This document shows, one piece after another, positions 44,972 to 54,458 of a DNA stretch of 64,000 bases. Origin of the DNA: Niallia endozanthoxylica. GTDB lineage: Bacteria > Bacillota > Bacilli > Bacillales > Cytobacillaceae. The stretch is from NCBI RefSeq assembly GCF_008710145.1, contig NZ_VYKL01000015.1, forward strand, positions 434,001 to 498,000. Direction: 5' to 3'. Under the pieces are notes generated by a model. That model saw nothing but the letters and a program-made list of their open reading frames with translations. It had not been told where the DNA came from and made no database searches. The number at the start of each line of letters is the position of its first letter. Position 1 is the first letter of the stretch. A program made the translations under genes and the position numbers.

Positions 44972-45020
44972 AGTGAACCTTCCATCAGTGGGGGTTAGCT
45001 AAATCCATCGGACCTTTACA

Positions 45021-45085
45021 GGCAGTTGAATCTCCCACCTATCTTCTTTATATCCCCAGAATTCTAAGGTGGGAGTCTTACTGCC
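45021..45085. other. Nested inverted repeats, structured element of unknown role
   Basis: GGCAGT (45021-45026) pairs with ACTGCC (45080-45085), and inside it CTCCCACCT (45032-45040) pairs perfectly with AGGTGGGAG (45067-45075). Outer flanks ATCC/GGAT extend the symmetry. It lies between sspM and the terminator at 45101. The CTCCCACCT/AGGTGGGAG hairpin recalls end structures of IS200/IS605-type elements, but no tnpA or tnpB is present. Confidence 0.55.
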
Positions 45086-45100
45086 CTTTAAGAGTGGGAT

Positions 45101-45130
45101 AAAAAAGCAAGGACTGCTCCTTGCTTTTTT
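45101..45130. terminator. Bidirectional terminator between sspM and yppC
   Basis: Perfect 13-base stem AAAAAAGCAAGGA/TCCTTGCTTTTTT with a 4-base loop. Confidence 0.88.
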
Positions 45131-45133
45131 CAA

Positions 45134-46120
45134 TTAGTCAATTACTTGTTTTAATAATGCCATCTGTTCAATCTTCCTTTGCTTTTGGAAAAACCATTCG
45201 TTTAACAAAATCGGATGACGATGTGTCGGTTTTTTATACCATAATTTCTTTATTTTTGTTTCAGTTGACCAGTCTTCATACTCTTCCATATAGTGTTTCA
45301 CAGGCTCAATAATAGGAAAAACCGTTCGTAAAAATGGGGTATCTCTTTTTTTTCCTTTCATAAAATAGCATTCGTAGTCATATCTTGAGCCTGTATGAAC
45401 CGTTTTAGAAGCAAACTTATAAAAAGAAGGATACAGAGATTCATCAAACAGGATGGAAGCAATCCGTTTACCAAGATCAATTCGTCTATGCACACTTTTA
45501 AAGCCATTCACACTTGCTCCATATATATTTCCTGAGCAGGTTGGCAATAAAATGGAGCTAAAATGAAACCAATCTTGAAATAAAAAAATAAATGTCCGAA
45601 ATACTTTTTTTTGAAAATACGGGTGACAAATAACTGGTTTATGAATGACATGCTGTTCATTTATAATTAATGAAATCAGTAACCTTTGATAGTCTCTATA
45701 CTCCCAGAAATAATACCATTCACCTTCCATAAATGAAGAAACATGAAAATATTTTAATAAATGAAACTTTGCTTTGTTCATTTTCTTCGAATAATGGTAG
45801 AGCAGTAGCTGTGGAAAAGCATCTTGAAAGATCAACCAATTTGCCTTTTCATAGGTACTATAAAGCCTTTTTCTCGTTTCTTCTTGTAAAAGCTGCTGGA
45901 ACCATATTCCTTCAAGATCACACATATTCCATCCAGCATTCCGTGAAACCATGGAAGCTAATAAAGCCCAATGAATGTCCGGATGCTGGTTATAAAATCG
46001 AAAATAAGCATCTGTCCGACAAATATTGTCGATGTTAAAAAGGTCTGTTTCTTTTTTTATCGTTTCCACCAAAAGTTGTTCGTTCACCGATAATGTTTGT
46101 AACACCGATTTTGATTTCAT
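45134..46120 (-). CDS. yppC: YppC, DUF2515 family protein
   Basis: A 328-residue soluble-looking protein rich in aromatic residues: LLASMVSRNAGWNMCDLEG, IFQDAFPQLLLYHYSKK, IINEQHVIHKPVICHPYF, GNIYGASVNGFKSVHRRIDL. These blocks match YppC/DUF2515, uncharacterised but always near recU-ponA in Bacillus. ATG 46120; weak GAGGTAGTG upstream. Transcribed divergently from recU. Confidence 0.88.
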   Translation of the reverse strand: MKSKSVLQTLSVNEQLLVETIKKETDLFNIDNICRTDAYFRFYNQHPDIHWALLASMVSRNAGWNMCDLEGIWFQQLLQEETRKRLYSTYEKANWLIFQDAFPQLLLYHYSKKMNKAKFHLLKYFHVSSFMEGEWYYFWEYRDYQRLLISLIINEQHVIHKPVICHPYFQKKVFRTFIFLFQDWFHFSSILLPTCSGNIYGASVNGFKSVHRRIDLGKRIASILFDESLYPSFYKFASKTVHTGSRYDYECYFMKGKKRDTPFLRTVFPIIEPVKHYMEEYEDWSTETKIKKLWYKKPTHRHPILLNEWFFQKQRKIEQMALLKQVID

Positions 46121-46274
46121 AAACTTTTCACTACCTCATACTTCAAATGTCAACAGCAGCAGTTTAGAGTTCCCGCCATTCATGTACTCATATCGTTTGT
46201 TAAATGGTTCTTTTTATTCAACATGAACGCGCAGATATTTGTTATTATAAGTAGTAGCATGTGAGGTGAATGTA

Positions 46275-46886
46275 ATGACTTTCCATTATCCGAATGGCAA
46301 GCGCTATGTAGCTGCAGCTGTAGACACAGCGGCTAGCAAATCTAAGGACAAAAAATGGTCGTACGGAAAAAGGGGAATGACATTAGAGGAGGATATAAAT
46401 GAAACAAATCAATATTATTTAGATCAAGGGCTTGCTGTCATACATAAAAAGCCTACACCCGTTCAAATTGTCGATGTAAACTATCCAAAGAGAAGTGCCG
46501 CAGTTATAAAAGAAGCCTATTTTAAACAAGCATCAACAACAGATTACAATGGTGTATACAAAGGAAGATATATTGATTTTGAGGCAAAGGAAACAAAGCT
46601 TGAGACTTCTTTTCCTCTTAAAAATTTCCATGTACATCAGATTGAACATATGAAACAAGTGGTAAGACACGGAGCGATATGCTTTGTATTATTGCGGTTT
46701 TCATTAGCCGATGAAGTGTATTATCTTGAGGCAAAACATCTCCTCGCATTTTGGCAGCGGATGCTGGACGGCGGAAGAAAATCGATTACAAAAACAGAAG
46801 TTGAAAACCTTGGATGCTTGATACCTCTTGGTTTTCAGCCAAGAATTAATTATATTAAAGTCATCAATAATCTTTATCATTTATAA
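46275..46886 (+). CDS. recU: Holliday junction resolvase RecU
   Basis: A 203-residue endonuclease that cuts four-way junctions and modulates RecA. Near the N-terminus [19 protein letters not shown] carries conserved Gly/Glu residues. Catalytic residues lie in VDVNYPKRS (Asp), [14 protein letters not shown] (Asp-x-Glu-x-Lys around residues 101-107) and the stalk in between. ATG at 46275, not GTG 46266, because GAGGTG lies 6 bases upstream. The ponA start codon follows 53 bases after recU, an arrangement conserved in Firmicutes. Confidence 0.95.
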   Translation: MTFHYPNGKRYVAAAVDTAASKSKDKKWSYGKRGMTLEEDINETNQYYLDQGLAVIHKKPTPVQIVDVNYPKRSAAVIKEAYFKQASTTDYNGVYKGRYIDFEAKETKLETSFPLKNFHVHQIEHMKQVVRHGAICFVLLRFSLADEVYYLEAKHLLAFWQRMLDGGRKSITKTEVENLGCLIPLGFQPRINYIKVINNLYHL

Positions 46887-46939
46887 ATAACATGGATGTC
46901 ATGTATTCACGTTGGTTTATTAGAAAGGAAGGAATGAGT

Positions 46940-49621
46940 ATGACTGAAAAATATCAATCGAGGGAGGAGCGTCGAAAACAGCGGGAAGCTGTCAAAAGCA
47001 AGCAAAAAGGCAAGAAAAAATCTACAGGCTCTCTATTTAAACGAATTTTTCTTATTCTAGCAGCCCTCGGTATTATTGGTATTATTAGCGGGGCAGCTAC
47101 ATTTGCTTTTATGGTTAAGGACGCACCTAAGCTTGATGCAGATACATTAAGAGCAGCAATACCTTCAGAAATTTACGATGCAAACGGAGAATTGATTACC
47201 GAAATTGGGACACAGCGGCTTGAATATGTTGAATATGAGCATATTCCCGAGCTTGTCAGAGATGCCGTTATCGCTACAGAAGACTCCCGTTTTTTCAAAC
47301 ACCATGGGGTGGATCCGATACGTTTGGGAGGAGCAGTTATAGCGAACTTTACAAATGGATTTGGTTCAGAGGGTGCCAGCACTATTACGCAACAGGTAGT
47401 AAAGAACTACTTTTTAACTGCTGACAAAACTTTATCTCGAAAAGCTCAGGAAGCATGGTTATCTATCCAGTTAGAACGTAAATATACGAAAGAAGAAATT
47501 TTTGAATTATATATAAATAAAGTTTTTATGTCCGAAAGAACAACTGGGATTGCCACTGCCTCACAGGTCTATTTCGACAAAGACTTAAATGAATTAACTT
47601 TACCGGAAGCAGCTTTGCTGGCTGGAATGCCTCAAAGCCCAAATAATTACAACCCGTTTAAACATCCGGATAAGGCCGAAAAACGAAGGAATATCGTTCT
47701 TTCCCTCATGCACCAGCATGGTTATATTTCTGAAAGTGAAATGAAAGAAGCACAAGCCGCATCTCTTACGGATTCACTTGTTAAAGAAGAAGAGCGGGCA
47801 CAGCAAGATGATGTCCCATATGATGCCTTTATTGGGCAAGCGATTAAAGAAATTGAGGACAAATATCCTGAATTGAATGTATACACAGATGGACTAAAAA
47901 TTTATACAACACTTGATAAGTCGGCCCAGGATTATGTCGATAAAATCATGTATGAAAACGAAATTGTTCCATTCCCTGATGATAAATTTCAGGCTGGAAT
48001 TACACTATTAGATACGAAAACAGGCGAAATTCGCGCACTTGGCGGAAATCGTAATAAAGATATTGATTTTGGCTTAAATTATGCAACTTCTGTTCCCCGT
48101 CAGCCTGGGTCAACGATTAAACCAGTACTTGATTACGCCCCAGCTATCGAATATTTAAAATGGGGAACCTATGAAACTATTGTTGATGAACCCTATAAAT
48201 ATTCCACAGGTCAAACGATTAATAACTGGGATCATAAACATTTAGGTGCTTTATCCATGAGAGAGGCTCTGGCAAGATCAAGAAATGTCCCTGCTTTAAA
48301 GGCCTTACAGGAAGTAGGTTTAGAGCGGGCACATGAATTTGCAAATGACCTTGGACTTAACCTTGAGGAAATGGTTGAATCAAATTCAATCGGCGGATTA
48401 AAAAATGGTGTCACTTCCCTGCAGATGGCCGGAGCGTATAGTGCATTCGGAAATAACGGCAACTATACAGAGCCTCATTCAGTGAAGGAAATTGAATTCC
48501 GTGATGGGACGAAAATTAATATGGCGCCAAAAACTGAAGTCGTTATGAATGATTATACAGCCTTTATGATTAGTGATATGCTGAAAAGCGTCATAACAGC
48601 TCCATATGGTACTGGTCAACGAGCAAATGTGCCGGGACTGCCTGTTGCCGGGAAAACAGGGACCACAAACTATTCAAATGATGAAATGAAGAGATTCGGT
48701 ATTACTTCGAGTGGTGCAGTACCTGATGCATGGTTTGTCGGCTATACAACTAATTATACGGCTGCCATTTGGACCGGCTATGAAGAAAGAAAAAATGCAA
48801 TACTTCCAGGAAAAGATCAACGAATAGCAATGGAAGTATTCAGTAAATTAATGAAACATGTATCTCAAGACACAAATACAGCAGATTTTACTGTACCAAA
48901 AACAGTTCAAAAGGTAAGAGTCGAGAAAGGCTCCAGACCTGCTAAGCTTGCCAGTGAATACACTCCTGACAGTCATGTAATTTATGAATATGCTGTTAAA
49001 GGCAATGCACCAAGTGCTGTTTCAACAAAATACAAAAAAATGGCAGGTCCTTCTGGTGTTTCTGCTGTATATAATCAAGAAACAAATGAAATCATCCTAT
49101 CTTGGTCAGGCGGTCAAGGAGATACATTTAAGGTTTCTGTCTCACTGAATGGCGGTGCTGAACAGGCTTTAAGTACTACTTCCGAAACTGGATTACGGAT
49201 GTCAAACCCAGAGCCTGGCGGAACCTATACCTTCAAAGTCATTACGGTAAGGGATAATCAGCAAAGTAATCCAGCTACAACAAGTGTGACCATTCCTGGT
49301 ACAGATGAGTCTGAAGAATATCAAGATGAAGAAATGGATGACGAAAACAATAATGGCAATAATCCAGGAAACAATAACGGAAATCCTGGCAATAATAATG
49401 GAAATAACAACGGAAACAATAATGGCAATAATCCAGGAAACAATAACGGAAATCCTGGTAATAACAATGGAAACAATAACGGTACCGGCAGTGGAAACAA
49501 TCAAACCAATCCGGGTCAAACACCAGAACCGTCAGAAGATGATGCTGAAGATGTGAATATTCCAATTGAGCAGCCTCTGCCCGAAGGTCAAACAAACACT
49601 CCAACTGCCCCGGCCCAATAA
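46940..49621 (+). CDS. ponA: Class A penicillin-binding protein 1
   Basis: An 893-residue bifunctional peptidoglycan synthase. A short basic cytoplasmic tail and one membrane anchor (about residues 37-60) precede the GT51 glycosyltransferase with ATEDSRFFKHHGVDPIRLGG and EGASTITQQVVKNYFL. The transpeptidase has active-site S391 in RQPGSTIKP, SRN motif and AGKTGTTNYS. A fibronectin type III domain follows (about 690-790), then an Asn/Gly/Pro tail made of tandem 23-residue repeats. ATG 46940 was chosen because AAAGGAAGG lies 7-8 bases upstream; 46934 is too close. GpsB is its expected partner. Confidence 0.96.
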   Translation: MTEKYQSREERRKQREAVKSKQKGKKKSTGSLFKRIFLILAALGIIGIISGAATFAFMVKDAPKLDADTLRAAIPSEIYDANGELITEIGTQRLEYVEYEHIPELVRDAVIATEDSRFFKHHGVDPIRLGGAVIANFTNGFGSEGASTITQQVVKNYFLTADKTLSRKAQEAWLSIQLERKYTKEEIFELYINKVFMSERTTGIATASQVYFDKDLNELTLPEAALLAGMPQSPNNYNPFKHPDKAEKRRNIVLSLMHQHGYISESEMKEAQAASLTDSLVKEEERAQQDDVPYDAFIGQAIKEIEDKYPELNVYTDGLKIYTTLDKSAQDYVDKIMYENEIVPFPDDKFQAGITLLDTKTGEIRALGGNRNKDIDFGLNYATSVPRQPGSTIKPVLDYAPAIEYLKWGTYETIVDEPYKYSTGQTINNWDHKHLGALSMREALARSRNVPALKALQEVGLERAHEFANDLGLNLEEMVESNSIGGLKNGVTSLQMAGAYSAFGNNGNYTEPHSVKEIEFRDGTKINMAPKTEVVMNDYTAFMISDMLKSVITAPYGTGQRANVPGLPVAGKTGTTNYSNDEMKRFGITSSGAVPDAWFVGYTTNYTAAIWTGYEERKNAILPGKDQRIAMEVFSKLMKHVSQDTNTADFTVPKTVQKVRVEKGSRPAKLASEYTPDSHVIYEYAVKGNAPSAVSTKYKKMAGPSGVSAVYNQETNEIILSWSGGQGDTFKVSVSLNGGAEQALSTTSETGLRMSNPEPGGTYTFKVITVRDNQQSNPATTSVTIPGTDESEEYQDEEMDDENNNGNNPGNNNGNPGNNNGNNNGNNNGNNPGNNNGNPGNNNGNNNGTGSGNNQTNPGQTPEPSEDDAEDVNIPIEQPLPEGQTNTPTAPAQ
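49346..49483 (+). repeat. Two 69-bp tandem repeats inside ponA
   Basis: Two nearly identical 69-bp units (49346-49414 and 49415-49483), in frame, each coding NNNGNNPGNNNGNPGNNNG plus NNNG. Finer 9-12 base AAT/GGA periodicity lies within each unit. Copy number is likely to vary between strains by slippage. Confidence 0.9.
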
Positions 49622-49633
49622 AGAATGAATATG

Positions 49634-49677
49634 AAAAAAAGCGTCTTAAGCTGCAGTCAGCTTTTAGACGCTTTTTT
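49634..49677. terminator. Bidirectional terminator between ponA and ypoC
   Basis: Long stem built from AAAAAAAGCGTCTTAAGCT and AGCTTTTAGACGCTTTTTT with one mismatch and a short loop. The 3' end of the ypoC coding sequence (stop at 49657) lies inside the hairpin. Confidence 0.88.
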
Positions 49678-50175
49678 CATATTCATAACCGTTTGCTGTT
49701 TTACAAATATCTTTTCTATTTCTGAAATCAGTTCTGTCAGTTGAATAAAAGAATGATATTTTTTCGGATAATCAAGGATAAACTCAAGTCTTTCTTCCCA
49801 ATTTACAGGCTTGTTACTCAGCAGTACATCTCCGTTTTTCTTCCACAAAACAGGTTGGCCATTGCTCCAATAGAGAATCTCAAGAAACAGTCCAATCCCT
49901 ATTTTCATCGGATATAGGGTAGAAGCTTGGTCGCGGATTGAAAATTTCTCATATAATACAGCTTTCATGTTCTCCCATTTACCAAGCACTGCCGGTACCG
50001 TATGAATAGTCACTTCCCACGGTCTCAAGGTTTCAATTCCATTATAATAGGCTGCATCATACAGTAATGGGATATCACTTAAAAATTCTCGATTATATAC
50101 TTCTTGCCAACTAATTTCTTTCTCAGTCGAAAACTTCGACCATTCTTCTGGAAAGAAAACATGCTGATTCATCAT
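49657..50175 (-). CDS. ypoC: YpoC-like hypothetical protein
   Basis: A 172-residue soluble protein with many Trp/Tyr residues: FFPEEWSKFSTEKEISWQEV, DIPLLYDAAYYNGIETLRPW, ILYWSNGQPVLWKKNGDVLL. It matches the YpoC group in position and general sequence; function unknown. Its ATG overlaps the nth stop by four bases (ATGA), so translation is coupled. The last codons (KKASKS) are encoded within the shared terminator hairpin. Confidence 0.82.
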   Translation of the reverse strand: MMNQHVFFPEEWSKFSTEKEISWQEVYNREFLSDIPLLYDAAYYNGIETLRPWEVTIHTVPAVLGKWENMKAVLYEKFSIRDQASTLYPMKIGIGLFLEILYWSNGQPVLWKKNGDVLLSNKPVNWEERLEFILDYPKKYHSFIQLTELISEIEKIFVKQQTVMNMKKASKS

Positions 50176-50825
50176 GAAGCCTTTCCCTTCATTCTTTTTT
50201 TCCCTTCACGACACAACTCCAATAAAGGACATGAAGGACACCCTGGATTTTGTGCTTTGCAATGATATCTCCCAAAGAAAATCATGCGATGATGTGTTAA
50301 TGACCACTCCTCCTGAGGAACTTTTTTCATTAGTGTTTTTTCTACCTCTAATACCGAGTCTTTATAACGGCAAAAACCAAGCCGTTTACTTACTCGTTCA
50401 ACATGTGTATCAACTGCAATTGCCGGAATTCCAAACGCAACAGAGACAACAACATTCGCAGTTTTCCTGCCAACGCCGGGAAAATTAATTAATTCATCTC
50501 GGTTTCTCGGAATCTCGCCTTGATAATCCTCAATCAGCATTTTACACAGCTTTTGAATATTCTTTGCTTTGTTGCGATATAGACCGATGGAACGAATATC
50601 TTGTTCAAGTTCCTCAAGAGGGACATTAATATAGTCCTGTGGAGTTTTATATTTTTCAAACAGCCCTTTTGTTACTTTATTAACCAATACATCCGTACAC
50701 TGGGCAGACAAAGCGACGGCAATGACTAGCTCAAATGGGTTGGAATGATTTAATTCGCAATGAGCGTCTGGAAACATTTCCCCCATTTTATCTAAACAAA
50801 CTCTAATTTGATTCTTATTTAACAT
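50172..50825 (-). CDS. nth: Endonuclease III (DNA glycosylase/AP lyase)
   Basis: A 217-residue base-excision repair enzyme that removes oxidised pyrimidines. The helix-hairpin-helix LINFPGVGRKTANVVVS contains catalytic K121, and D139 lies in PAIAVDTHVERVSKRLG. The [4Fe-4S] ligands C189, C196, C199 and C205 show the expected C-x6-C-x2-C-x5-C spacing. ATG 50825, with AGAAAGGGTAAAAAA upstream. In an operon downstream of dnaD and overlapping ypoC, as in B. subtilis. Confidence 0.97.
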   Translation of the reverse strand: MLNKNQIRVCLDKMGEMFPDAHCELNHSNPFELVIAVALSAQCTDVLVNKVTKGLFEKYKTPQDYINVPLEELEQDIRSIGLYRNKAKNIQKLCKMLIEDYQGEIPRNRDELINFPGVGRKTANVVVSVAFGIPAIAVDTHVERVSKRLGFCRYKDSVLEVEKTLMKKVPQEEWSLTHHRMIFFGRYHCKAQNPGCPSCPLLELCREGKKRMKGKAS

Positions 50826-50895
50826 TTTTTTACCCTTTCTATTCTTCAGTTCAATTTACATGTTTTCTATATTATTTCGAAAAAGCCATAAAGCA

Positions 50896-51597
50896 TCAAT
50901 TTTCAAGCCAATTGTAGAATGGAAGTGAAGCGGTATTTTTTGCAGGTTCTTTTGGTTTATTTTTGTTTTGAAATTGTCTGAATTTTTGAGCATGTTTTTT
51001 TGCCTGATCCATGGTTTTAATCCCATTTTTCTTCCATTCAAAAAGGATCCGATCGATATAACGAAAATTTAGTTTGCCGGAAATAACAGCTTCTCTTAAT
51101 GCTGATTGAATGATAACAGCATCATGATGATCATCATCAAGCCACATAGCAAGCGTCTCACATTCAAAGGGTGACAACGGACGTCCAAATTCCTGTTCAA
51201 AACAAGAATATAAATCAATTTCTTCACGTTGTATAGCATTCGCTTCTTCTCGTTTTTGTTGTAAAATAAAATGTTCGACACATTTTTCCCATAATAGCTC
51301 AATTGAATATTTTTCATAACGAATTCCATCACTTGTAAATCCATCTTTTATTTCAATAAATCCTTTTTGGATTAATTTACGCAATATATCTGAACATTCT
51401 GAATTAGATATAGTCATAGACGATGAGAGTTCTGCCGGAGTTGGAAATTCATTCCCTTTTTCTATAAAAGCAATCATTTGCAGTAATAGGACAAGCTCAT
51501 ATTCGTTTAATTTCATTGCTTTGTATTCTCTTAACAGGACGGTTGGTATGACTACCTGACCTTCCTTCAACCAATTTAACAAATTCATTTTACTCAT
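50896..51597 (-). CDS. dnaD: Replication initiation/primosome protein DnaD
   Basis: A 233-residue protein. The N-terminal winged-helix domain (residues 1-95, ELVLLLQMIAFIEKGNEFPT, DILRKLIQKGFIEIKDG) mediates oligomerisation, and the DnaD/DnaB-like C-terminal domain carries FGRPLSPFECETLAMWLDDD and YIDRILFEWKKNGIKT (YxxxILxxW motif) that bind DNA. It acts with DnaA, DnaB and DnaI in helicase loading. ATG 51597 behind AAGGAGGTG. The length matches B. subtilis (232). Confidence 0.96.
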   Translation of the reverse strand: MSKMNLLNWLKEGQVVIPTVLLREYKAMKLNEYELVLLLQMIAFIEKGNEFPTPAELSSSMTISNSECSDILRKLIQKGFIEIKDGFTSDGIRYEKYSIELLWEKCVEHFILQQKREEANAIQREEIDLYSCFEQEFGRPLSPFECETLAMWLDDDHHDAVIIQSALREAVISGKLNFRYIDRILFEWKKNGIKTMDQAKKHAQKFRQFQNKNKPKEPAKNTASLPFYNWLEN

Positions 51598-51694
51598 TTT
51601 TTGAACACCTCCTTATTAGTATAACATGAAGCTTTTATGTAAGTAAGGTGAATCCAAGGCAGCCTATCCAAAATAAGAAAGGTATATATAAATA

Positions 51695-51722
51695 AAAACC
51701 CGCAATTATTTTGCGGATTTTT
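51695..51722 (-). terminator. Terminator of asnS
   Basis: Stem AAAACCCGCAA/TTGCGGATTTT with one mismatch and a 6-base loop downstream of asnS. Confidence 0.75.
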
Positions 51723-51742
51723 ATTTCATTATTCCATTTACA

Positions 51743-53038
51743 TTATGGGTATAGACGGTTTAATAGACGCGGGAATGGTATCGTCTCACGGACATGTTCA
51801 ACACCACTTATCCACGCAACAGTTCTTTCCAGGCCAAGACCAAAACCTGAGTGCGGTACCGAACCATATTGACGGAGTTCTAAATACCATTTATAAGCAT
51901 CTAAATTCAACTGATGCTCTTCTAAGCGCTTTTTCAACAACTCTGTATCATGAACACGCTGGGAGCCCCCAATGATTTCCCCATATCCTTCTGGTGCAAT
52001 CAAATCTGCACAAAGTACAACCTCTGCCCGATTTGGATCAGGCTGCATATAAAATGGTTTTAAAGATGTTGGATAGTGTGTGATAAAAACAGGCTTCTCA
52101 AAGCTCTCGGCAATAGCCGTTTCGTGCGGAGCTCCAAAATCATCCCCCCACTGTATATCATCAAAGCCTTTTTCATGCAACAGAGTAATAGCATCATCGT
52201 ACGTGATTCGCGGAAATGGAGCAGTTATTTGCTCAAGCTTACTTGTATCCCTGCCAAGTGTTATAAGTTCAAGATGGCAATTTTTCAATACAGACTGAAC
52301 AATAAATGAAACATAGTTTTCCTGAACCATTAAATTTTCATCAAATTCGCAAAAAGCCATTTCAGGCTCGATCATCCAAAACTCAATTAAATGGCGGCGT
52401 GTTTTTGATTTTTCAGCTCTAAATGTCGGACCAAATGAAAATACTTTGCCTAACGCCATGGCTGCCGCTTCCATATACAATTGTCCACTTTGAGATAAAT
52501 AAGCATCTTCATCAAAGTATTTGGTAGCAAACAGCTCTGTTGTCCCTTCTGGTGCACTTCCAGTTAAAATAGGCGGATCGACTTTAACAAAACCATTTTG
52601 GTTAAAAAATTCATAAGTTGCTCGGATGATTTCATTACGAATTTTCATCACAGCATGCTGTCTTTTTGAGCGGAGCCATAAATGGCGATGATCCATTAAA
52701 AACTCTGTTCCATGCTCCTTTGGTGTTATTGGATAATCTATAGAGTGATGAATCACTTCAATTTCCTTCACATGCAGTTCATAGCCAAATGGAGAACGTT
52801 CATCCTTATGTACAACCCCTGTCACATATAATGAGGATTCCTGTGTAATCGACTTGGCTGTTTGGAACACCTCTTCAGGTACTTCCGCCTTTGTAATAAC
52901 CCCTTGAATAAAACCTGTGCCGTCACGCAGCTGCAAGAAGGCAATTTTGCCGCTTGACCGTTTGTTTGCTACCCAAACGCCAATTCTCACTTCCTGCTCT
53001 ACATATTTATAAACTTGAGCAATTGTTGTTTTAATCAC
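51743..53038 (-). CDS. asnS: Asparaginyl-tRNA synthetase
   Basis: A 431-residue class IIb synthetase. The N-terminal OB-fold anticodon-binding domain (residues 1-110, [20 protein letters not shown]) is followed by motif 1 ([20 protein letters not shown]), motif 2 ([20 protein letters not shown]) and motif 3 ([16 protein letters not shown]). [14 protein letters not shown] is typical of AsnRS. GTG start at 53038 preceded by GGAGGGAAC. No T-box leader is recognised upstream. The aspB-asnS order is conserved with B. subtilis. Confidence 0.96.
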   Translation of the reverse strand: MIKTTIAQVYKYVEQEVRIGVWVANKRSSGKIAFLQLRDGTGFIQGVITKAEVPEEVFQTAKSITQESSLYVTGVVHKDERSPFGYELHVKEIEVIHHSIDYPITPKEHGTEFLMDHRHLWLRSKRQHAVMKIRNEIIRATYEFFNQNGFVKVDPPILTGSAPEGTTELFATKYFDEDAYLSQSGQLYMEAAAMALGKVFSFGPTFRAEKSKTRRHLIEFWMIEPEMAFCEFDENLMVQENYVSFIVQSVLKNCHLELITLGRDTSKLEQITAPFPRITYDDAITLLHEKGFDDIQWGDDFGAPHETAIAESFEKPVFITHYPTSLKPFYMQPDPNRAEVVLCADLIAPEGYGEIIGGSQRVHDTELLKKRLEEHQLNLDAYKWYLELRQYGSVPHSGFGLGLERTVAWISGVEHVRETIPFPRLLNRLYP

Positions 53039-53153
53039 GTAATTGTTCCCTCCAGAAACGATAAAAATCTACTATGTATCTTATTTAATTATACCTTTCC
53101 AATAGATGACAAGCAAATCGATAAGCCGTTTTGAATAAAACTAGAAAAACACG

Positions 53154-53187
53154 AAAAGGCGATAAACTCGAGGTTTTATCGCCTTTT
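53154..53187 (-). terminator. Terminator of aspB
   Basis: Perfect 13-base stem AAAAGGCGATAAA/TTTATCGCCTTTT with an 8-base loop. Confidence 0.85.
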
Positions 53188-53207
53188 GAACAAAGATTAT
53201 CTTACTG

Positions 53208-54398
53208 TTATTTTGAATTCTTTTCAACAAATTCCTTTATACGGGAAACTGCCTGCTCTAATAAATCAAGTGAAGTTGCATAGGATAAACGAATATTTTC
53301 CGGTGCACCAAATCCGGAACCTGGCACAACTGCCACCTTTGCTTCCTCAAGCAATGCAGCTGAGAATTCATCAACATGATTAAAGCCGGTAAGTTCAGCT
53401 GCCTTTTGTGCATTTGGGAATAGATAAAAAGCGCCTTGAGGTTTGATGCATGTAATCCCAGGTATTTGTACTAATTGATCATAAATGGTATTTAATCTTT
53501 CTTCAAATGCTTTACGCATCATCTCAACATCATCTTGCGGACCACTGTAGGCCGCAATCGCACCATATTGAGCTGTTGTTGTAGGATTTGATGTGCTGTG
53601 ACTGGCAAGGTTTGTCATCGCGTTTATGATTTCTTTATTTCCTGCAGCATAGCCAATTCTCCATCCTGTCATGGAATGAGATTTGGAAACCCCATTAATT
53701 ATAATGGTTTGTTCTTTTAATGCTGGTGAAATTTGGGCAATCGAGATATGTTTATTACCGTCATAAATTAATTTTTCATAAATTTCGTCGGAAACAATCA
53801 AAACATCTTTGGATAAACATAGTTCACCTAGTGCTGACAGCTCTTCTTTTGTATAAATCATACCTGTTGGGTTGCTTGGCGAATTGATAATAACTGCTTT
53901 TGTCTTATCCGTGATTGCCGCAGCAAGCTGCTCAGGTGTTATTTTAAATTGATTGCTCTCATAGCCTTCCACATAAACAGGTACACCGCCAGCGAGTTTT
54001 ACTTGCTCTGGATAGCTCACCCAGTATGGTGTCGGAATAATAACCTCATCACCATCATCAAGAAGTACTTGGAATAATGTATAAAGTGCATGTTTGGCAC
54101 CAGTTGCGACCATAATTTCAGATACATCATAATCTATCCCTTGATCGCTTTTAAACTTTTTAGCAATTTCTGCTTTTAAGGCAGGTAGGCCTGCAGATGG
54201 AGTGTATTTTGTGTGCCCTTCATTCATTGATCTTACTGCCGCATCAATAATATGCTGTGGCGTATTAAAATCAGGTTCACCAGCGCCAAGACCAATTACA
54301 TCATGACCCGCGGCTTTTAGTTCTTTTGCTTTTGCTGTTATCGCTAGTGTTGTTGATGGAGTTAATGATTTTACTCTTCCTGCCAGTTTCGCTTCCAT
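53208..54398 (-). CDS. aspB: Aspartate aminotransferase (class I) AspB
   Basis: A 396-residue PLP enzyme of fold type I. GLGAGEPDFNTPQHIIDAA near the N-terminus, the INSPSNPTGMIYTKEEL block and the Schiff-base lysine in NGVSKSHSMTGWRIGYAAG (about residue 237) are clear, and the terminal PENIRLSYATS supplies the carboxylate-binding Arg. It interconverts aspartate and oxaloacetate. ATG 54398 was chosen over 54422 because AAGGAGAAGG lies upstream. It follows ypmB by 60 bases and precedes asnS. Confidence 0.95.
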   Translation of the reverse strand: MEAKLAGRVKSLTPSTTLAITAKAKELKAAGHDVIGLGAGEPDFNTPQHIIDAAVRSMNEGHTKYTPSAGLPALKAEIAKKFKSDQGIDYDVSEIMVATGAKHALYTLFQVLLDDGDEVIIPTPYWVSYPEQVKLAGGVPVYVEGYESNQFKITPEQLAAAITDKTKAVIINSPSNPTGMIYTKEELSALGELCLSKDVLIVSDEIYEKLIYDGNKHISIAQISPALKEQTIIINGVSKSHSMTGWRIGYAAGNKEIINAMTNLASHSTSNPTTTAQYGAIAAYSGPQDDVEMMRKAFEERLNTIYDQLVQIPGITCIKPQGAFYLFPNAQKAAELTGFNHVDEFSAALLEEAKVAVVPGSGFGAPENIRLSYATSLDLLEQAVSRIKEFVEKNSK

Positions 54399-54458
54399 TT
54401 TGTTTCCTTCTCCTTCTATCATGAATATATATGATCTGCTATGATAACAGATTTTCCC

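Noticed and set aside
49202..49604. Long hydrophobic antisense frames opposite the PonA tail
   Set aside because: They are the complement of the Asn/Gly repeat (AAT/GGA becomes ATT/TCC), which gives artificial Ile/Val/Tyr-rich peptides.
53039..53153. T-box leader for asnS
   Set aside because: The stretch upstream of asnS is short and lacks a T-box consensus (AGGGTGGNACCGCG).
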